A stretch of DNA of 64,000 nt, from positions 19,559-83,558 of the forward strand of contig JAYVFS010000193.1 in assembly GCA_043772905.1 (NCBI GenBank), read 5' to 3'. Each line of letters starts with the position of its first letter. Position 1 is the first letter of the stretch. This DNA is from JAAFJT01 sp043772905. Lineage in GTDB: Bacteria; Bacteroidota; Bacteroidia; Chitinophagales; Saprospiraceae. The position numbers and the translations under genes are program-made. The notes under the pieces are model-generated. The model was not told the origin of the DNA, ran no database searches, and saw only the letters and a program-made list of their open reading frames with translations. Shown in pieces: positions 16,836-24,968 of this stretch.

Positions 16836-18776
16836 ATGATAGTATTTAAATTGAGGATACTCATTTGTTTCACTTTTTTAACTACGCTACTTAGGGGGCA
16901 GAACCTTGACCGCGCCAATGAATTGTTCAAAAACGGCGGATATGCCGAAGCGATACCTATCTATGAAGCCTTCCTTGCTAAAAAGCAAAATAATACTGCC
17001 GCTAAAACTAAATTGGCGAATTGCTACCGCATTTTGAGCCGACCTGAAAAGGCTGCACCGCTTTTGGCTGATATTGTTGAAGATGACAATGCCCGTCCCG
17101 ACGATTTTTTACACTATGGCGAAACGCTGATGATGTTGGGGCAATACGACGAAGCAAAATTCTATTTTAAAAAATATAATAAACTCCAACCAGAAAATGA
17201 ACGGGGTAAATTGCTGCTCGACAATGTAGATAAGGTAAAAAAGTTGAAACCAATTTTTAAAGATGTCGAGGTTTATCCATTCTCAAAAAACTCTGATGGC
17301 GACGACAATGCGCCTATCATGTACCGCAAAGGCATCGCTTTTGCCTCCGACCGACACCCTGGTTTTAGTATTTTAAAAGAAAAAAATCCAACAACAGGTC
17401 GTGATTACGTTACGGTTTATTATGCTGAGCGCACAGGCGATACGTCATTTGCTGAACCACGTGAAATGTCTGGAAAATTGACCGAAATTAACCGAAACAC
17501 CTCCAATATCTCATTTACTGCCGATGGCAAACGTGCCTATTTTTGCCGAAATGGCAGCAAACCGGGACGCAACGGCACGTATAATATGCAGATTTTTACG
17601 GCGAAAGTTGGCGAGGGCAGCTCGTTTCACAATATAGAAATGTTGCCTTTTTGTACGGCTGAAAACAACTATGTGTACCCGTCTATTTCACCCGATGGCA
17701 AACGCCTTTTTTATACGGCTGAAAGAAGCGACGGTTTTGGTGGTTTGGACATATATACAGTGACAAAAACAAAGAAAGGGTGGACAAAATCTGAAAATTT
17801 AGGCAAAAAGGTCAACACAGCCGCTAACGAAGGTTTTCCCTACGCTGCCCCCGACGGTAAACTCTATTTCTGCTCAAAAGGGCATCCGAGTTATGGTGGT
17901 TACGATATTTTTGTAACACAACAAGATACGACCGCAGCACATGAATGGTTAACACCTGTTAATGTCGGTTCTCCAATCAACAGTCCTTATGATGACATTT
18001 CGATTTGTTTTGATAATGATGGTTTGAGTGGGGCTTTTACATCTATGCGCGGTGGACGTGGCGACGATATTTTTCTCTTTAAAATGATGGCTGGTTCTAT
18101 GCCTGACAACAAGATTTTTGCTGTCAATAAGGACACATCAAAAGCGCAAAAGGAGACGGTTTTGGCTAATAACAGCCCTAAAACAGTTTTTGAAAAGCCT
18201 AAAATAGAGAATGATAACGCTGAAACGATGGCAGATACGAATAGTAAAAACACGTCATTTGCTCCGAATAAAACTGAGAAAAAAGAAAGTATAAGCACCA
18301 GCAAAAAGACAAGTAAATCGAAAAATACGGATACAGAAAAAGACGAAGACGAAGGCAAAAAGACTTATTTGGATGCGATGCAAAAATTGCTTGACAATGA
18401 CAAAATGCGCCCAAACAAGTCTTTCCTCGCTGAAAATATACGTTACAAAACGCAATCAGAAATGGGTATTCCGCCCGAAATGACTGATGAATTGGACAAT
18501 TTAGCGGAGTTTTTGAAGAAAAACCGCAAATTAGTCGTCGAAATCTGCGTTCATACTGAGGGGGTCATCGAGACCGATAAAATGGCAAAACTCATCTCAA
18601 CCAAACGTGCTGAGGAGATTGTTGCTTACCTTAAATCGAAAGGTATCAAAGAAAAACGCCTTGTACCACATGGCTATGGACGCATTCGTCCACTTAAAGA
18701 TTGTGCGGCAGGTGGCTGCAACCCAGAAGAAGATTTACTCAATCGGCGGGTGGAGGTGAAGATAAAGGAATTGTAG
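16836..18776 (+). CDS. TPR / PD40 beta-propeller / OmpA-domain envelope protein
   Basis: Envelope protein anchored to peptidoglycan, of the architecture seen in PorE-type T9SS accessory proteins and related Bacteroidota OmpA proteins. 646 residues: signal peptide (1-21), TPR helices (~22-130; RANELFKNGGYAEAIPIYEA, LHYGETLMMLGQYDEAKFYF), a PD40/WD40-like propeller (~150-400; NISFTADGKRAYF, YPSISPDGKRLFYTAE, GFPYAAPDGKLYF), a Ser/Lys/Glu-rich linker (~425-500) and a C-terminal OmpA domain (~530-646; KRAEEIVAYLKSKGIKEKRL, YGRIRPLKDC, LNRRVEVKI). In the OmpA domain the usual HTD peptidoglycan-binding motif reads HTEGVIETD, because an 11-mer copy (18553) falls exactly there. Stands alone with its own terminator. 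Confidence 0.88.
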   Translation: MIVFKLRILICFTFLTTLLRGQNLDRANELFKNGGYAEAIPIYEAFLAKKQNNTAAKTKLANCYRILSRPEKAAPLLADIVEDDNARPDDFLHYGETLMMLGQYDEAKFYFKKYNKLQPENERGKLLLDNVDKVKKLKPIFKDVEVYPFSKNSDGDDNAPIMYRKGIAFASDRHPGFSILKEKNPTTGRDYVTVYYAERTGDTSFAEPREMSGKLTEINRNTSNISFTADGKRAYFCRNGSKPGRNGTYNMQIFTAKVGEGSSFHNIEMLPFCTAENNYVYPSISPDGKRLFYTAERSDGFGGLDIYTVTKTKKGWTKSENLGKKVNTAANEGFPYAAPDGKLYFCSKGHPSYGGYDIFVTQQDTTAAHEWLTPVNVGSPINSPYDDISICFDNDGLSGAFTSMRGGRGDDIFLFKMMAGSMPDNKIFAVNKDTSKAQKETVLANNSPKTVFEKPKIENDNAETMADTNSKNTSFAPNKTEKKESISTSKKTSKSKNTDTEKDEDEGKKTYLDAMQKLLDNDKMRPNKSFLAENIRYKTQSEMGIPPEMTDELDNLAEFLKKNRKLVVEICVHTEGVIETDKMAKLISTKRAEEIVAYLKSKGIKEKRLVPHGYGRIRPLKDCAAGGCNPEEDLLNRRVEVKIKEL

Positions 18777-18796
18777 TTTTAAAAATAAGCAAATAG

Positions 18797-18831
18797 AAAA
18801 GGCATGATTCACAATGAGTTATGCCTTTTTT
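18797..18831 (+). terminator. Terminator after the OmpA-domain gene
   Basis: AAAAGGCAT / ATGCCTTTTTT with a 15-base loop. Confidence 0.75.
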
Positions 18832-18866
18832 GATTCATCTAACAGAGTTATTTAGAAGGTAAAAAC

Positions 18867-18874
18867 TAACTTTG
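18867..18874 (+). promoter_or_regulatory. -7 box of the hutI promoter
   Basis: TAACTTTG, 26 bases before the hutI start; matches TAnnTTTG. The leader would be very short. Confidence 0.45.
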
Positions 18875-18899
18875 TGGATTAAAATTCAAAAAAGAAACA

Positions 18900-20138
18900 A
18901 TGCCTTCTCTTTTAATAAAAAACATCCGCTTCCTCATCGGCATACACCCCCTCAGTATATCGAGGCTTCGAGGTGCAGAAATGGCAACTTTACCAACCAT
19001 TGAAAATGCTTTCCTTCTCATTGACAATCAACGTATTACGCAATTTGGTACGATGCTCGATTGCCCTGAACGTGCCGATAAAATCATAGACGCAACTGGA
19101 AATATTGTGCTGCCCGCTTGGTGCGACAGTCATACGCATTTGGTTTTTGCTGCAACCCGAGAAGAGGAATTTGAAATGCGGATTCAAGGCATTCCTTACG
19201 AAGAAATTGCTGCTCGTGGCGGCGGTATACTCAATTCGGCGCGTCGTTTACAAGCGATGTCTGAGGACGAACTGTTTGAACGCAGTCTTTTGCGTCTTGA
19301 TGAAGCCCGATATTTAGGCACAGGCTGCCTTGAAATCAAAAGCGGTTATGGCTTAACTGTTGACAGTGAGTTAAAAATGTTGCGGGTTATTCGACGATTG
19401 AAAGCCGTTTCTGATGTCGAAATCAAAGCGTCTTTTTTAGGTGCACATGCTGTTCCTACGGAATATAAGAATAATAGAAACGATTATATCTCATTGATAA
19501 TCAATGAGATGTTGCCGAAAATTGCCGATGAAGGTTTGGCGGACTATATCGATATCTTTTGTGAAAAAATTGCTTTTTCAAGCGGAGAGACCGACCGTAT
19601 TTTAACCGCTGCTGCGCATTATGGTTTAAGACCTAAAATCCATACGAATCAATTCAACTCAATGGGCGGCATCGAAACGGCAGTAAAACACAAGGCTGTT
19701 TCCGTTGACCATCTTGAAGTTTTAAATGATGCTGAAATTGCGATATTAAAAAATTCAAATACCATTGCAACACTTTTGCCAACCGCACCTTTTTTTCTGA
19801 ACGATGCGCATACGCCGCCCGCTCGGGAACTCATTGATGCGGGCGCAACCGTTGCACTGGCTACTGATTTTAATCCTGGCACGACCCCCTCAGTATCCAT
19901 GCCGTTTGTCGTCAGTTTGGCGTGTATTCGTTTGCGCATGACACCCAATGAAGCGATTAATGCTGCGACACTGAATGGTGCAGCGGCTTTAGAAATGAGC
20001 AATGATTTTGGTAGCTTTGCGGTCGGCAAAATGGGCAATTGTATCATGACGAAACCTGTGCCTTCGGTGGCATATTTGCCATACTCCTTTGGTACAAATT
20101 GGATAGAAAACGTTATTTTGAAAGGGAAAATACAATAA
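18900..20138 (+). CDS. hutI: Imidazolonepropionase
   Basis: Third step of histidine degradation: hydrolysis of 4-imidazolone-5-propionate to N-formimino-L-glutamate. 412 residues, amidohydrolase fold. Metal ligands and substrate motifs are present: DSHTHLVFAATREEEFEMR (~76-94), GGGILNSARR (~106-115), SGYGLT (~143-148), FLGAHAVP (~180-187), IHTNQFNS (~243-250), ATDFNPGTTPS (~320-330). Other hut genes (hutH, hutU, hutG) are not in the window. Two 11-mer copies: 18947, read antisense HPLSIS near the N-terminus, and 19885, read antisense TTPSVSMP immediately after the metal-binding DFNPG motif, where many homologues also have a TPS-like sequence. Confidence 0.93.
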   Translation: MPSLLIKNIRFLIGIHPLSISRLRGAEMATLPTIENAFLLIDNQRITQFGTMLDCPERADKIIDATGNIVLPAWCDSHTHLVFAATREEEFEMRIQGIPYEEIAARGGGILNSARRLQAMSEDELFERSLLRLDEARYLGTGCLEIKSGYGLTVDSELKMLRVIRRLKAVSDVEIKASFLGAHAVPTEYKNNRNDYISLIINEMLPKIADEGLADYIDIFCEKIAFSSGETDRILTAAAHYGLRPKIHTNQFNSMGGIETAVKHKAVSVDHLEVLNDAEIAILKNSNTIATLLPTAPFFLNDAHTPPARELIDAGATVALATDFNPGTTPSVSMPFVVSLACIRLRMTPNEAINAATLNGAAALEMSNDFGSFAVGKMGNCIMTKPVPSVAYLPYSFGTNWIENVILKGKIQ

Positions 20139-20158
20139 AACAAGTGAAAAAACTAAAA

Positions 20159-20680
20159 ATGGATGAACTCAACCGCCCAACGGTTGAGGATTTTAAAGAA
20201 TCTGAAAAAACGCCTTTGGTCTTTGTTTTGGACGATGTGCGCTCTGCTCTCAACGTAGGTTCAGCATTCAGAACGGCTGATGCCTTTGGTTGTGAAGAAG
20301 TTGTTTTATGCGGTTTTACAGCACAACCACCGCATCGTGAAATTATGAAAACGGCTTTGGGCTCAACAGAATCCGTCGCATGGCGGCATTTTTCTGAGAC
20401 AAAAGAGGCTTTGGAAGCGCTCCATACTGAGGGGTATATTTTGGTCGCTGTTGAACAAGCAGAGGCTTCTGTTTTTTTAAATGATATAGATTTAGGGGGG
20501 ATTTCTGATAAAAAATATGCCCTCATTTTTGGGAATGAAGTAGAAGGTGTGTCAGAAATCGCTATGGAAATGGCTGATTTTGTTGTCGAAATACCACAAT
20601 TTGGGACAAAACACTCGTTGAATATTGCCGTTTCAGCAGGCATTGTGGCTTGGGAATTTGTAAGACGGTTGCGATGTTAG
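20159..20680 (+). CDS. TrmH-family RNA 2'-O-methyltransferase
   Basis: SPOUT-fold methyltransferase acting on tRNA or rRNA ribose. The frame is open from 20039, inside hutI, but the conserved domain starts at MDELNRPTVEDF, so I start at 20159; 173 residues. Family motifs: VLDDVRSALNVGSAFRTADA (~24-43), IFGNEVEGVS (~126-135) and the C-terminal knot IPQFGTKHSLNIAVSAGIVA (~146-165). Short members of this family include TrmL-like and other uncharacterised enzymes; the target nucleotide cannot be told. An 11-mer copy at 20424 is read LHTEGYIL. It lies 20 bases after hutI and ends at a long palindrome. Confidence 0.87.
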   Translation: MDELNRPTVEDFKESEKTPLVFVLDDVRSALNVGSAFRTADAFGCEEVVLCGFTAQPPHREIMKTALGSTESVAWRHFSETKEALEALHTEGYILVAVEQAEASVFLNDIDLGGISDKKYALIFGNEVEGVSEIAMEMADFVVEIPQFGTKHSLNIAVSAGIVAWEFVRRLRC

Positions 20681-20700
20681 TCTCATTTTTTTTGTAAAAT

Positions 20701-20778
20701 ACATAGCCACGTAGAGCACATAATTTATTGATAATCAATTTTTTACAAAAAAAACTATGTGCTCTATGTGGCTATGTG
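20701..20778. terminator. Long palindrome between convergent genes
   Basis: Arms ACATAGCCACGTAGAGCACA and the complement (one G-U pair) with a 34-base A/T loop and T-run; lies between the converging RNA methyltransferase and hemW genes and probably terminates both. Confidence 0.8.
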
Positions 20779-20785
20779 TTTTATT

Positions 20786-21922
20786 TTATTCTAATTCAAA
20801 AAACAACTCCATCGCAATCCTATCCGCCAACAAACGACCTTTGTCTGTTAAAAAATATTTCTTACCATCTGTCGTAACTGTTTGATTTTGAACAAATTCG
20901 ACAATTTTTTGATTAAAATATTTTAAAAACTTCTGACCAAACCGCTTGCCGATGACTGAGGGGTCACAGCCCCAAAGCGTTCGGAGCGTTGTCATCACAT
21001 ACTCATTGTAGCGTTGTTCAGGCGTGAGGATTTCCTTCGTAAATGGCAATTCATTTTTTTGTAATTGCTTGATATAGTTGGGATTATGCGCCACATTCCA
21101 CTGCCGATTCAGACCATCGAATGAATGTGCCGACGGCCCAATGCCGAGATAAGGTACGCCGAGCCAATAGTTAGAATTGTGGCGAGCAAAATGGTCAGGC
21201 TGTGCAAAATTGGAAATTTCGTAGTGCAAAAAGCCATTTCGACGCATTTGGTCCATCAAAATCTCAAATTGACGGGCTTGATGCTCGTCTGATACTGAGG
21301 GGGTCTTTTTGTTTTTGACAAAACTATGCAACGCCGTTCCTTCTTCCACCGTCAAAGCATAGCATGAAATATGAGGAATACCGTAATCAAAAACCGTTTG
21401 CAAATTTGTGAGCCATTGCTCATCACTCGTGGTCGGAGAGCCATAAATCAAGTCCACCGTCAAGTTGTCAAAACCAATGTCTTGTGCATATTCGATGCAC
21501 ATTTTGGCTTCAATGGCGTTGTGTGCTCGATTCATCCACCGCAAGTCTTCTTCTGAAAAAGATTGAATACCGATGCTTAGGCGGTTGATGGGCGTATGTT
21601 GTTTCAAGGCTTGAAGATAATCAAGGCTCAAATCGTCAGGATTGGCTTCAAGGGTGATTTCTGGATTGTCAACAATTGTAAAATGCGTATTTATTTTTTC
21701 AAATAAAATATTTAAATCATTGACAGTCAATACTGAGGGGGTGCCGCCACCGAAATAAATCGTTTCAATTGTTGCACCATCGAGGTAGTCTTTTTGCAAG
21801 TCCAATTCAGTCAAAATAGCGGTGAGCATTTCGTCTTTGAGCCGTAGCGAAGTCGAAAAATGGAAGTTGCAGTAGTGACACGCCTTTCTGCAAAATGGAA
21901 TATGGATATACAGTCCCGCCAA
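20786..21922 (-). CDS. hemW: Radical SAM heme chaperone HemW
   Basis: Radical-SAM protein of the coproporphyrinogen-III-oxidase-like family; HemW proteins carry heme to target proteins and lack the oxidase activity of HemN. 378 residues. The 4Fe-4S motif CRKACHYCNF (Cx3Cx2C) is at ~11-20, followed by IYFGGGTPSVL, RLSIGIQSFSEEDL and the C-terminal HemN domain. I use the TTG start at 21922, because MAGLYIHIPFC is the family N-terminus and there is no ATG before the Cys motif. The short N-terminus before the first Cys favours HemW over HemN. Three 11-mer copies lie inside: 20953 (DPSV), 21292 (TPSVSD) and 21730 (TPSV, inside the conserved GGGTPS), and a fourth (21999) lies just upstream: the densest cluster in the window. 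Confidence 0.9.
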   Translation of the reverse strand: MAGLYIHIPFCRKACHYCNFHFSTSLRLKDEMLTAILTELDLQKDYLDGATIETIYFGGGTPSVLTVNDLNILFEKINTHFTIVDNPEITLEANPDDLSLDYLQALKQHTPINRLSIGIQSFSEEDLRWMNRAHNAIEAKMCIEYAQDIGFDNLTVDLIYGSPTTSDEQWLTNLQTVFDYGIPHISCYALTVEEGTALHSFVKNKKTPSVSDEHQARQFEILMDQMRRNGFLHYEISNFAQPDHFARHNSNYWLGVPYLGIGPSAHSFDGLNRQWNVAHNPNYIKQLQKNELPFTKEILTPEQRYNEYVMTTLRTLWGCDPSVIGKRFGQKFLKYFNQKIVEFVQNQTVTTDGKKYFLTDKGRLLADRIAMELFFELE

Positions 21923-22080
21923 AGTAAATGTGATTAGGTAGCTTTTAAAAAAACGTAAAGAACCGCTTTTTTACGCAAATCGCTTAATTTTGGGCGAAAT
22001 ACTGAGGGGGTAGCCGAAAGGTTTTTTGCAGATAACTATTTCATCACGTAACAGCCATTGATTATTAAATTTTTATAAAA

Positions 22081-23217
22081 ATGAAAAAAGTCCTATTTAT
22101 TGACCGCGATGGTACACTCATCATCGAACCACCTGTTGATTTCCAAATTGATTCACTCGAAAAACTCGAATTTTATCCACACGTTTTTAAATATTTGGGT
22201 AAAATAGCAGAGGAATTGGATTACGAATTGGTGATCGTTTCCAATCAAGATGGTTTGGGTACGCCTGCGAATTCGTGGGAAAACTTCTTGCCGCCGCATA
22301 ATAAGATGCTTAAAGCCTTTGAGAATGAAGGCATTACGTTTGCCGAGGTGCACCTCGACCCTACTTTTGAGCATGAAAATGCACCTACTCGCAAACCGAG
22401 AACGGGTATGTTGACGCAATACCTCACTCCCCCTCTGAGGGCTGGGGGACTGTATGATTTGGCAAATTCCTTTGTTATTGGCGACCGCATGACGGATATT
22501 GTTTTAGCCAAAAACTTAGGCTGCAAAGGCATTTATTTGTCTGATAATGATTTGAAAATCAAAGAATTAAGCCTTGAAAATGACTGTGCTTTGGTAACTG
22601 CACATTGGAAAGATATTTATGAATTTTTAAAACTCAACGACCGTTCTGCAACCGTTCGTCGCACGACGAAAGAGACGGATATATCCATTTACCTGAATCT
22701 CGATGGCACTGGTCAATCGGATATGAAAACAGGTTTGGGCTTTTTTGACCACATGCTCGACCAATTGGCACGTCATTCGGGTAGCGATTTGACGGTTCAT
22801 GTCGAAGGCGATTTGCATATTGACGAACACCACACGATTGAAGACACCGCTTTGGCATTGGGTGAAGCCTATTATATGGCGTTGGGTTCAAAATTGGGCA
22901 TTGAACGCTACGGGTTTTGTTTGCCGATGGACGACTGTTTGTGTCAAGTTGCCTTAGATTTTGGTGGTCGCCCCTGGTTGGTTTGGGATGCAGATTTCAA
23001 ACGTGAAAAAATTGGTGAAATGCCAACGGAAATGTTTTACCATTTCTTTAAATCGTTCAGCGATGCTTCGCGTTGCAACCTCAATATCAAAGCAGAAGGA
23101 ACGAATGAGCATCATAAAATCGAAGCGATTTTCAAAACGTTTGCAAAAGCCATAAAAATGGCTATTCGTCGTGATGTGAATAATATGCGTTTACCTTCGA
23201 CGAAAGGCGTTTTGTAG
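22081..23217 (+). CDS. hisB: Bifunctional histidinol-phosphatase / imidazoleglycerol-phosphate dehydratase
   Basis: Two steps of histidine synthesis in one protein, 378 residues. Residues 1-~170 are the HAD-type histidinol-phosphatase: catalytic FIDRDGTLI (6-14), SNQDG (~59-63) and NSFVIGDRMTDI (~133-144). Residues ~185-378 are the dehydratase: LGFFDHMLDQLARHSG, DEHHTIEDTALALGEA and AEGTNEHHKIEAIFK provide the manganese-binding histidines. Between TGMLTQYL and YDLANSF there are about six extra residues (TPPLRAGG) compared with the homologues I know; they are encoded by a small palindrome split into a degenerate 11-mer copy (22429-22455). No other his gene is in the window. A terminator follows. 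Confidence 0.93.
   Translation: MKKVLFIDRDGTLIIEPPVDFQIDSLEKLEFYPHVFKYLGKIAEELDYELVIVSNQDGLGTPANSWENFLPPHNKMLKAFENEGITFAEVHLDPTFEHENAPTRKPRTGMLTQYLTPPLRAGGLYDLANSFVIGDRMTDIVLAKNLGCKGIYLSDNDLKIKELSLENDCALVTAHWKDIYEFLKLNDRSATVRRTTKETDISIYLNLDGTGQSDMKTGLGFFDHMLDQLARHSGSDLTVHVEGDLHIDEHHTIEDTALALGEAYYMALGSKLGIERYGFCLPMDDCLCQVALDFGGRPWLVWDADFKREKIGEMPTEMFYHFFKSFSDASRCNLNIKAEGTNEHHKIEAIFKTFAKAIKMAIRRDVNNMRLPSTKGVL
22429..22455 (-). repeat. Split 11-mer-like element with 15-bp palindromic insert
   Basis: On the - strand it reads ATACAG, then 15 bases, then AGGGGG: a motif copy with one mismatch in the first half, interrupted after base 6. The insert together with the flank forms TCCCCC ... GGGGGA. 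It lies in frame within hisB. Confidence 0.5.
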
Positions 23218-23246
23218 GAGATATTCGTTGGTTTTAGATTTAATTT

Positions 23247-23300
23247 ACGCTCTTTGGCAATTTTTGTTTGCTACAAACTTGCCAAAGAGCGTTCTTTTTT
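23247..23300 (+). terminator. Terminator after hisB
   Basis: ACGCTCTTTGGCAA / TTGCCAAAGAGCGT with an 18-base loop and trailing TTTTTT. Confidence 0.85.
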
Positions 23301-23571
23301 AAGGGATTTTTGAAATCTTTTTATCAAAATCCAAAGACCTATTGTGGGTTTAAAACACCCATAAATCCATTTAATTCAATTTGGTTATTTAGTAATATTC
23401 CCTAATATTATTTTATAACAAAAAGTAAATCTACTCTAAGATTTGTTGAAAAACAAAAATAGGCATCAAATTGTAGTTAACAGTATATCCGAATTATATT
23501 TAGAAATCGTAAAGTCTGTTATCTTAAATTTTAAAATTAAGTTAAAAAACGAATTTTATTCGGCATATCAG

Positions 23572-23602
23572 TTGCAGAATAGGGTCAGTGTCCTTACATT
23601 TG
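23572..23602 (+). promoter_or_regulatory. Well-formed promoter without an obvious gene
   Basis: TTG at 23572-23574 and TACATTTG at 23595-23602 with 20 bases between, one of the best promoter matches in the window. The nearest gene starts 425 bases downstream. Confidence 0.45.
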
Positions 23603-23604
23603 CC

Positions 23605-24027
23605 CTATCATGTTTAAAACGGCTACGTCATATTATCCTACCTTAACTTGCGAGCGTCAAATCCGACCGCTGCGACCGAGCCGTATTCCACCACGCCCCC
23701 GCGTGTAAAAATACTCTTTCCCCGGCATTAGAAGTTCAAGGAGCTTCGCCGTACAAATCTTTCAAGATTTCAAAATATTCGATTTTTAAGATATTAAATG
23801 TAGGGGCTTAGTTGCTCGTATATTGCCTATCGAAAAGCCTATAAATGTTTGAAATCTTAATCTTTAAAGTCTCAACATTCAGAATCCATTGCAACAGACG
23901 TGACCTTACTGAGGGGTCTCTGTCTCCTACGGGAAAACAATTAGGCATGGTGTTTTCTGTATTTTTTTGACAAATAATTTTATCATTTCCCATTCATTTT
24001 CAAACAATTAAAATCATTTTCGGATAA
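23605..24027 (+). other. Gene-free stretch; possible leader or small RNA
   Basis: Follows the promoter at 23572. Bases 23640-23760 are clearly richer in G+C than the surrounding intergenic DNA (CCGACCGCTGCGACCGAGCC, CACGCCCCCGCGTG) and hold short inverted repeats, as a structured RNA might. An 11-mer copy is at 23906. It matches no RNA family that I can recognise, and no convincing reading frame is present. It may be a long leader of the arginine cluster. Confidence 0.3.
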
Positions 24028-24732
24028 ATGGAATTGACTCAAAATAGCACTCAACTGGATTTACGCATCGAAATAGGCAACGAATCACACGAAATATATG
24101 CTCAAGCTATTTGTGATCTCATCGAAGAATCGGCAAAAGTACGTGGCACAGGCATCGCCAAACGTGACCCAAATTATATCAAAAAGAAACTCTCATCAGG
24201 TCATGCGGTCATTGCTTTTGACGATTTACGCATGATTGGTTTCTGTTATGTCGAATCGTGGAGTACGGCACAATACGTTTCAAATTCAGGTCTAATCGTT
24301 GACCCTGAATACCGCAAACACGGTTTGGCACGTAAAATCAAAAGAGCAGCGTTCAACCTTGCGCGTGATTTATATCCTTCTGCAAAGGTTTTCGGCATCA
24401 CAACAAGTGGTCCTGTGATGAAAATCAATACAGAATTAGGCTATATGCCCGTTCCATTCAGCGAATTGACGCAAGACGATCAATTCTGGAAAGGCTGTGC
24501 GAGTTGCCCGAATTACGCTATTTTACAAGAAAAACAACGCAAAATGTGTCTGTGTACGGGTATGCTCGCGCCTTCAAAATTGGAAGAAATTGAGCGCAAA
24601 ATGCGTTTCGATTTGACCAATCAAATCGTGATTGACAATCAAAAAAACACCAAAACAAACGGTTCTTCTTTTGACAAAGAGGAGGAATATCGGGAGTTTA
24701 AACCTGTGCGTTTTGCGACGGATTTTTTCTAA
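24028..24732 (+). CDS. GNAT acetyltransferase of the arginine cluster
   Basis: Probable N-acetyltransferase, 234 residues. The GNAT acetyl-CoA loop is at ~95-115 (LIVDPEYRKHGLARKIKRAA), with the upstream strand AVIAFDDLRMIGFCYVE. The C-terminal third is a distinct extension with Cys residues (KGCASCPNYAILQEKQ, KMCLCTGMLAP). In Bacteroides and relatives, as I remember it, a gene of this type stands directly before argG and is thought to supply N-acetylglutamate for arginine synthesis. Here argG lies 3.8 kb further on, separated by an A+T-rich insert. The promoter may be the one at 23572. No 11-mer copy. Confidence 0.82.
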   Translation: MELTQNSTQLDLRIEIGNESHEIYAQAICDLIEESAKVRGTGIAKRDPNYIKKKLSSGHAVIAFDDLRMIGFCYVESWSTAQYVSNSGLIVDPEYRKHGLARKIKRAAFNLARDLYPSAKVFGITTSGPVMKINTELGYMPVPFSELTQDDQFWKGCASCPNYAILQEKQRKMCLCTGMLAPSKLEEIERKMRFDLTNQIVIDNQKNTKTNGSSFDKEEEYREFKPVRFATDFF

Positions 24733-24756
24733 GTGATTGATTTTAAAGACTTTAAA

Positions 24757-24927
24757 ATGGAAATTCAAAATAAAAGTCAATTAGAAAAGGCATTTCAAAA
24801 ATTAGATACTTTAATTGCGGAAGGTTTTGAAGGACAATCTGAAAAAGAGATTGAATTTAAGGAAATTGCTTTGGCAATTGAGGAGTATGAAGATTTTGCT
24901 CTTAAACTGATGCCATTGATTATTTAA
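24757..24927 (+). CDS. Small protein like the N-terminal domain of HigA-type antitoxins
   Basis: 56 residues from ATG 24757 (an in-frame GTG lies at 24733, touching the upstream stop). The pattern MEIQNKSQLEKAFQKLDTL, then EKEIEFKEIALAIEEYED, is the helical N-terminal segment that precedes the HTH in HigA-like antitoxins (spacing of LExAL..ID.LI and L..AIEaYE). Here the HTH half is absent. It could be an orphaned or truncated antitoxin, or a small partner of the system that follows 41 bases downstream. A+T-rich like the next three genes. Assignment rests on a pattern only. Confidence 0.45.
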   Translation: MEIQNKSQLEKAFQKLDTLIAEGFEGQSEKEIEFKEIALAIEEYEDFALKLMPLII

Positions 24928-24968
24928 AGTGACATTTTAGACTAAATTTGCGATAAATAAAATGGAGA

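Noticed and set aside
16887..16898. CTACTTAGGGGG in the signal peptide of the OmpA-domain protein
   Set aside because: Two mismatches including the core; possibly a decayed copy but not countable.
23443..23646. 67-codon open frame after hisB
   Set aside because: Low-complexity A+T-rich translation that overlaps a promoter on the same strand; no support.
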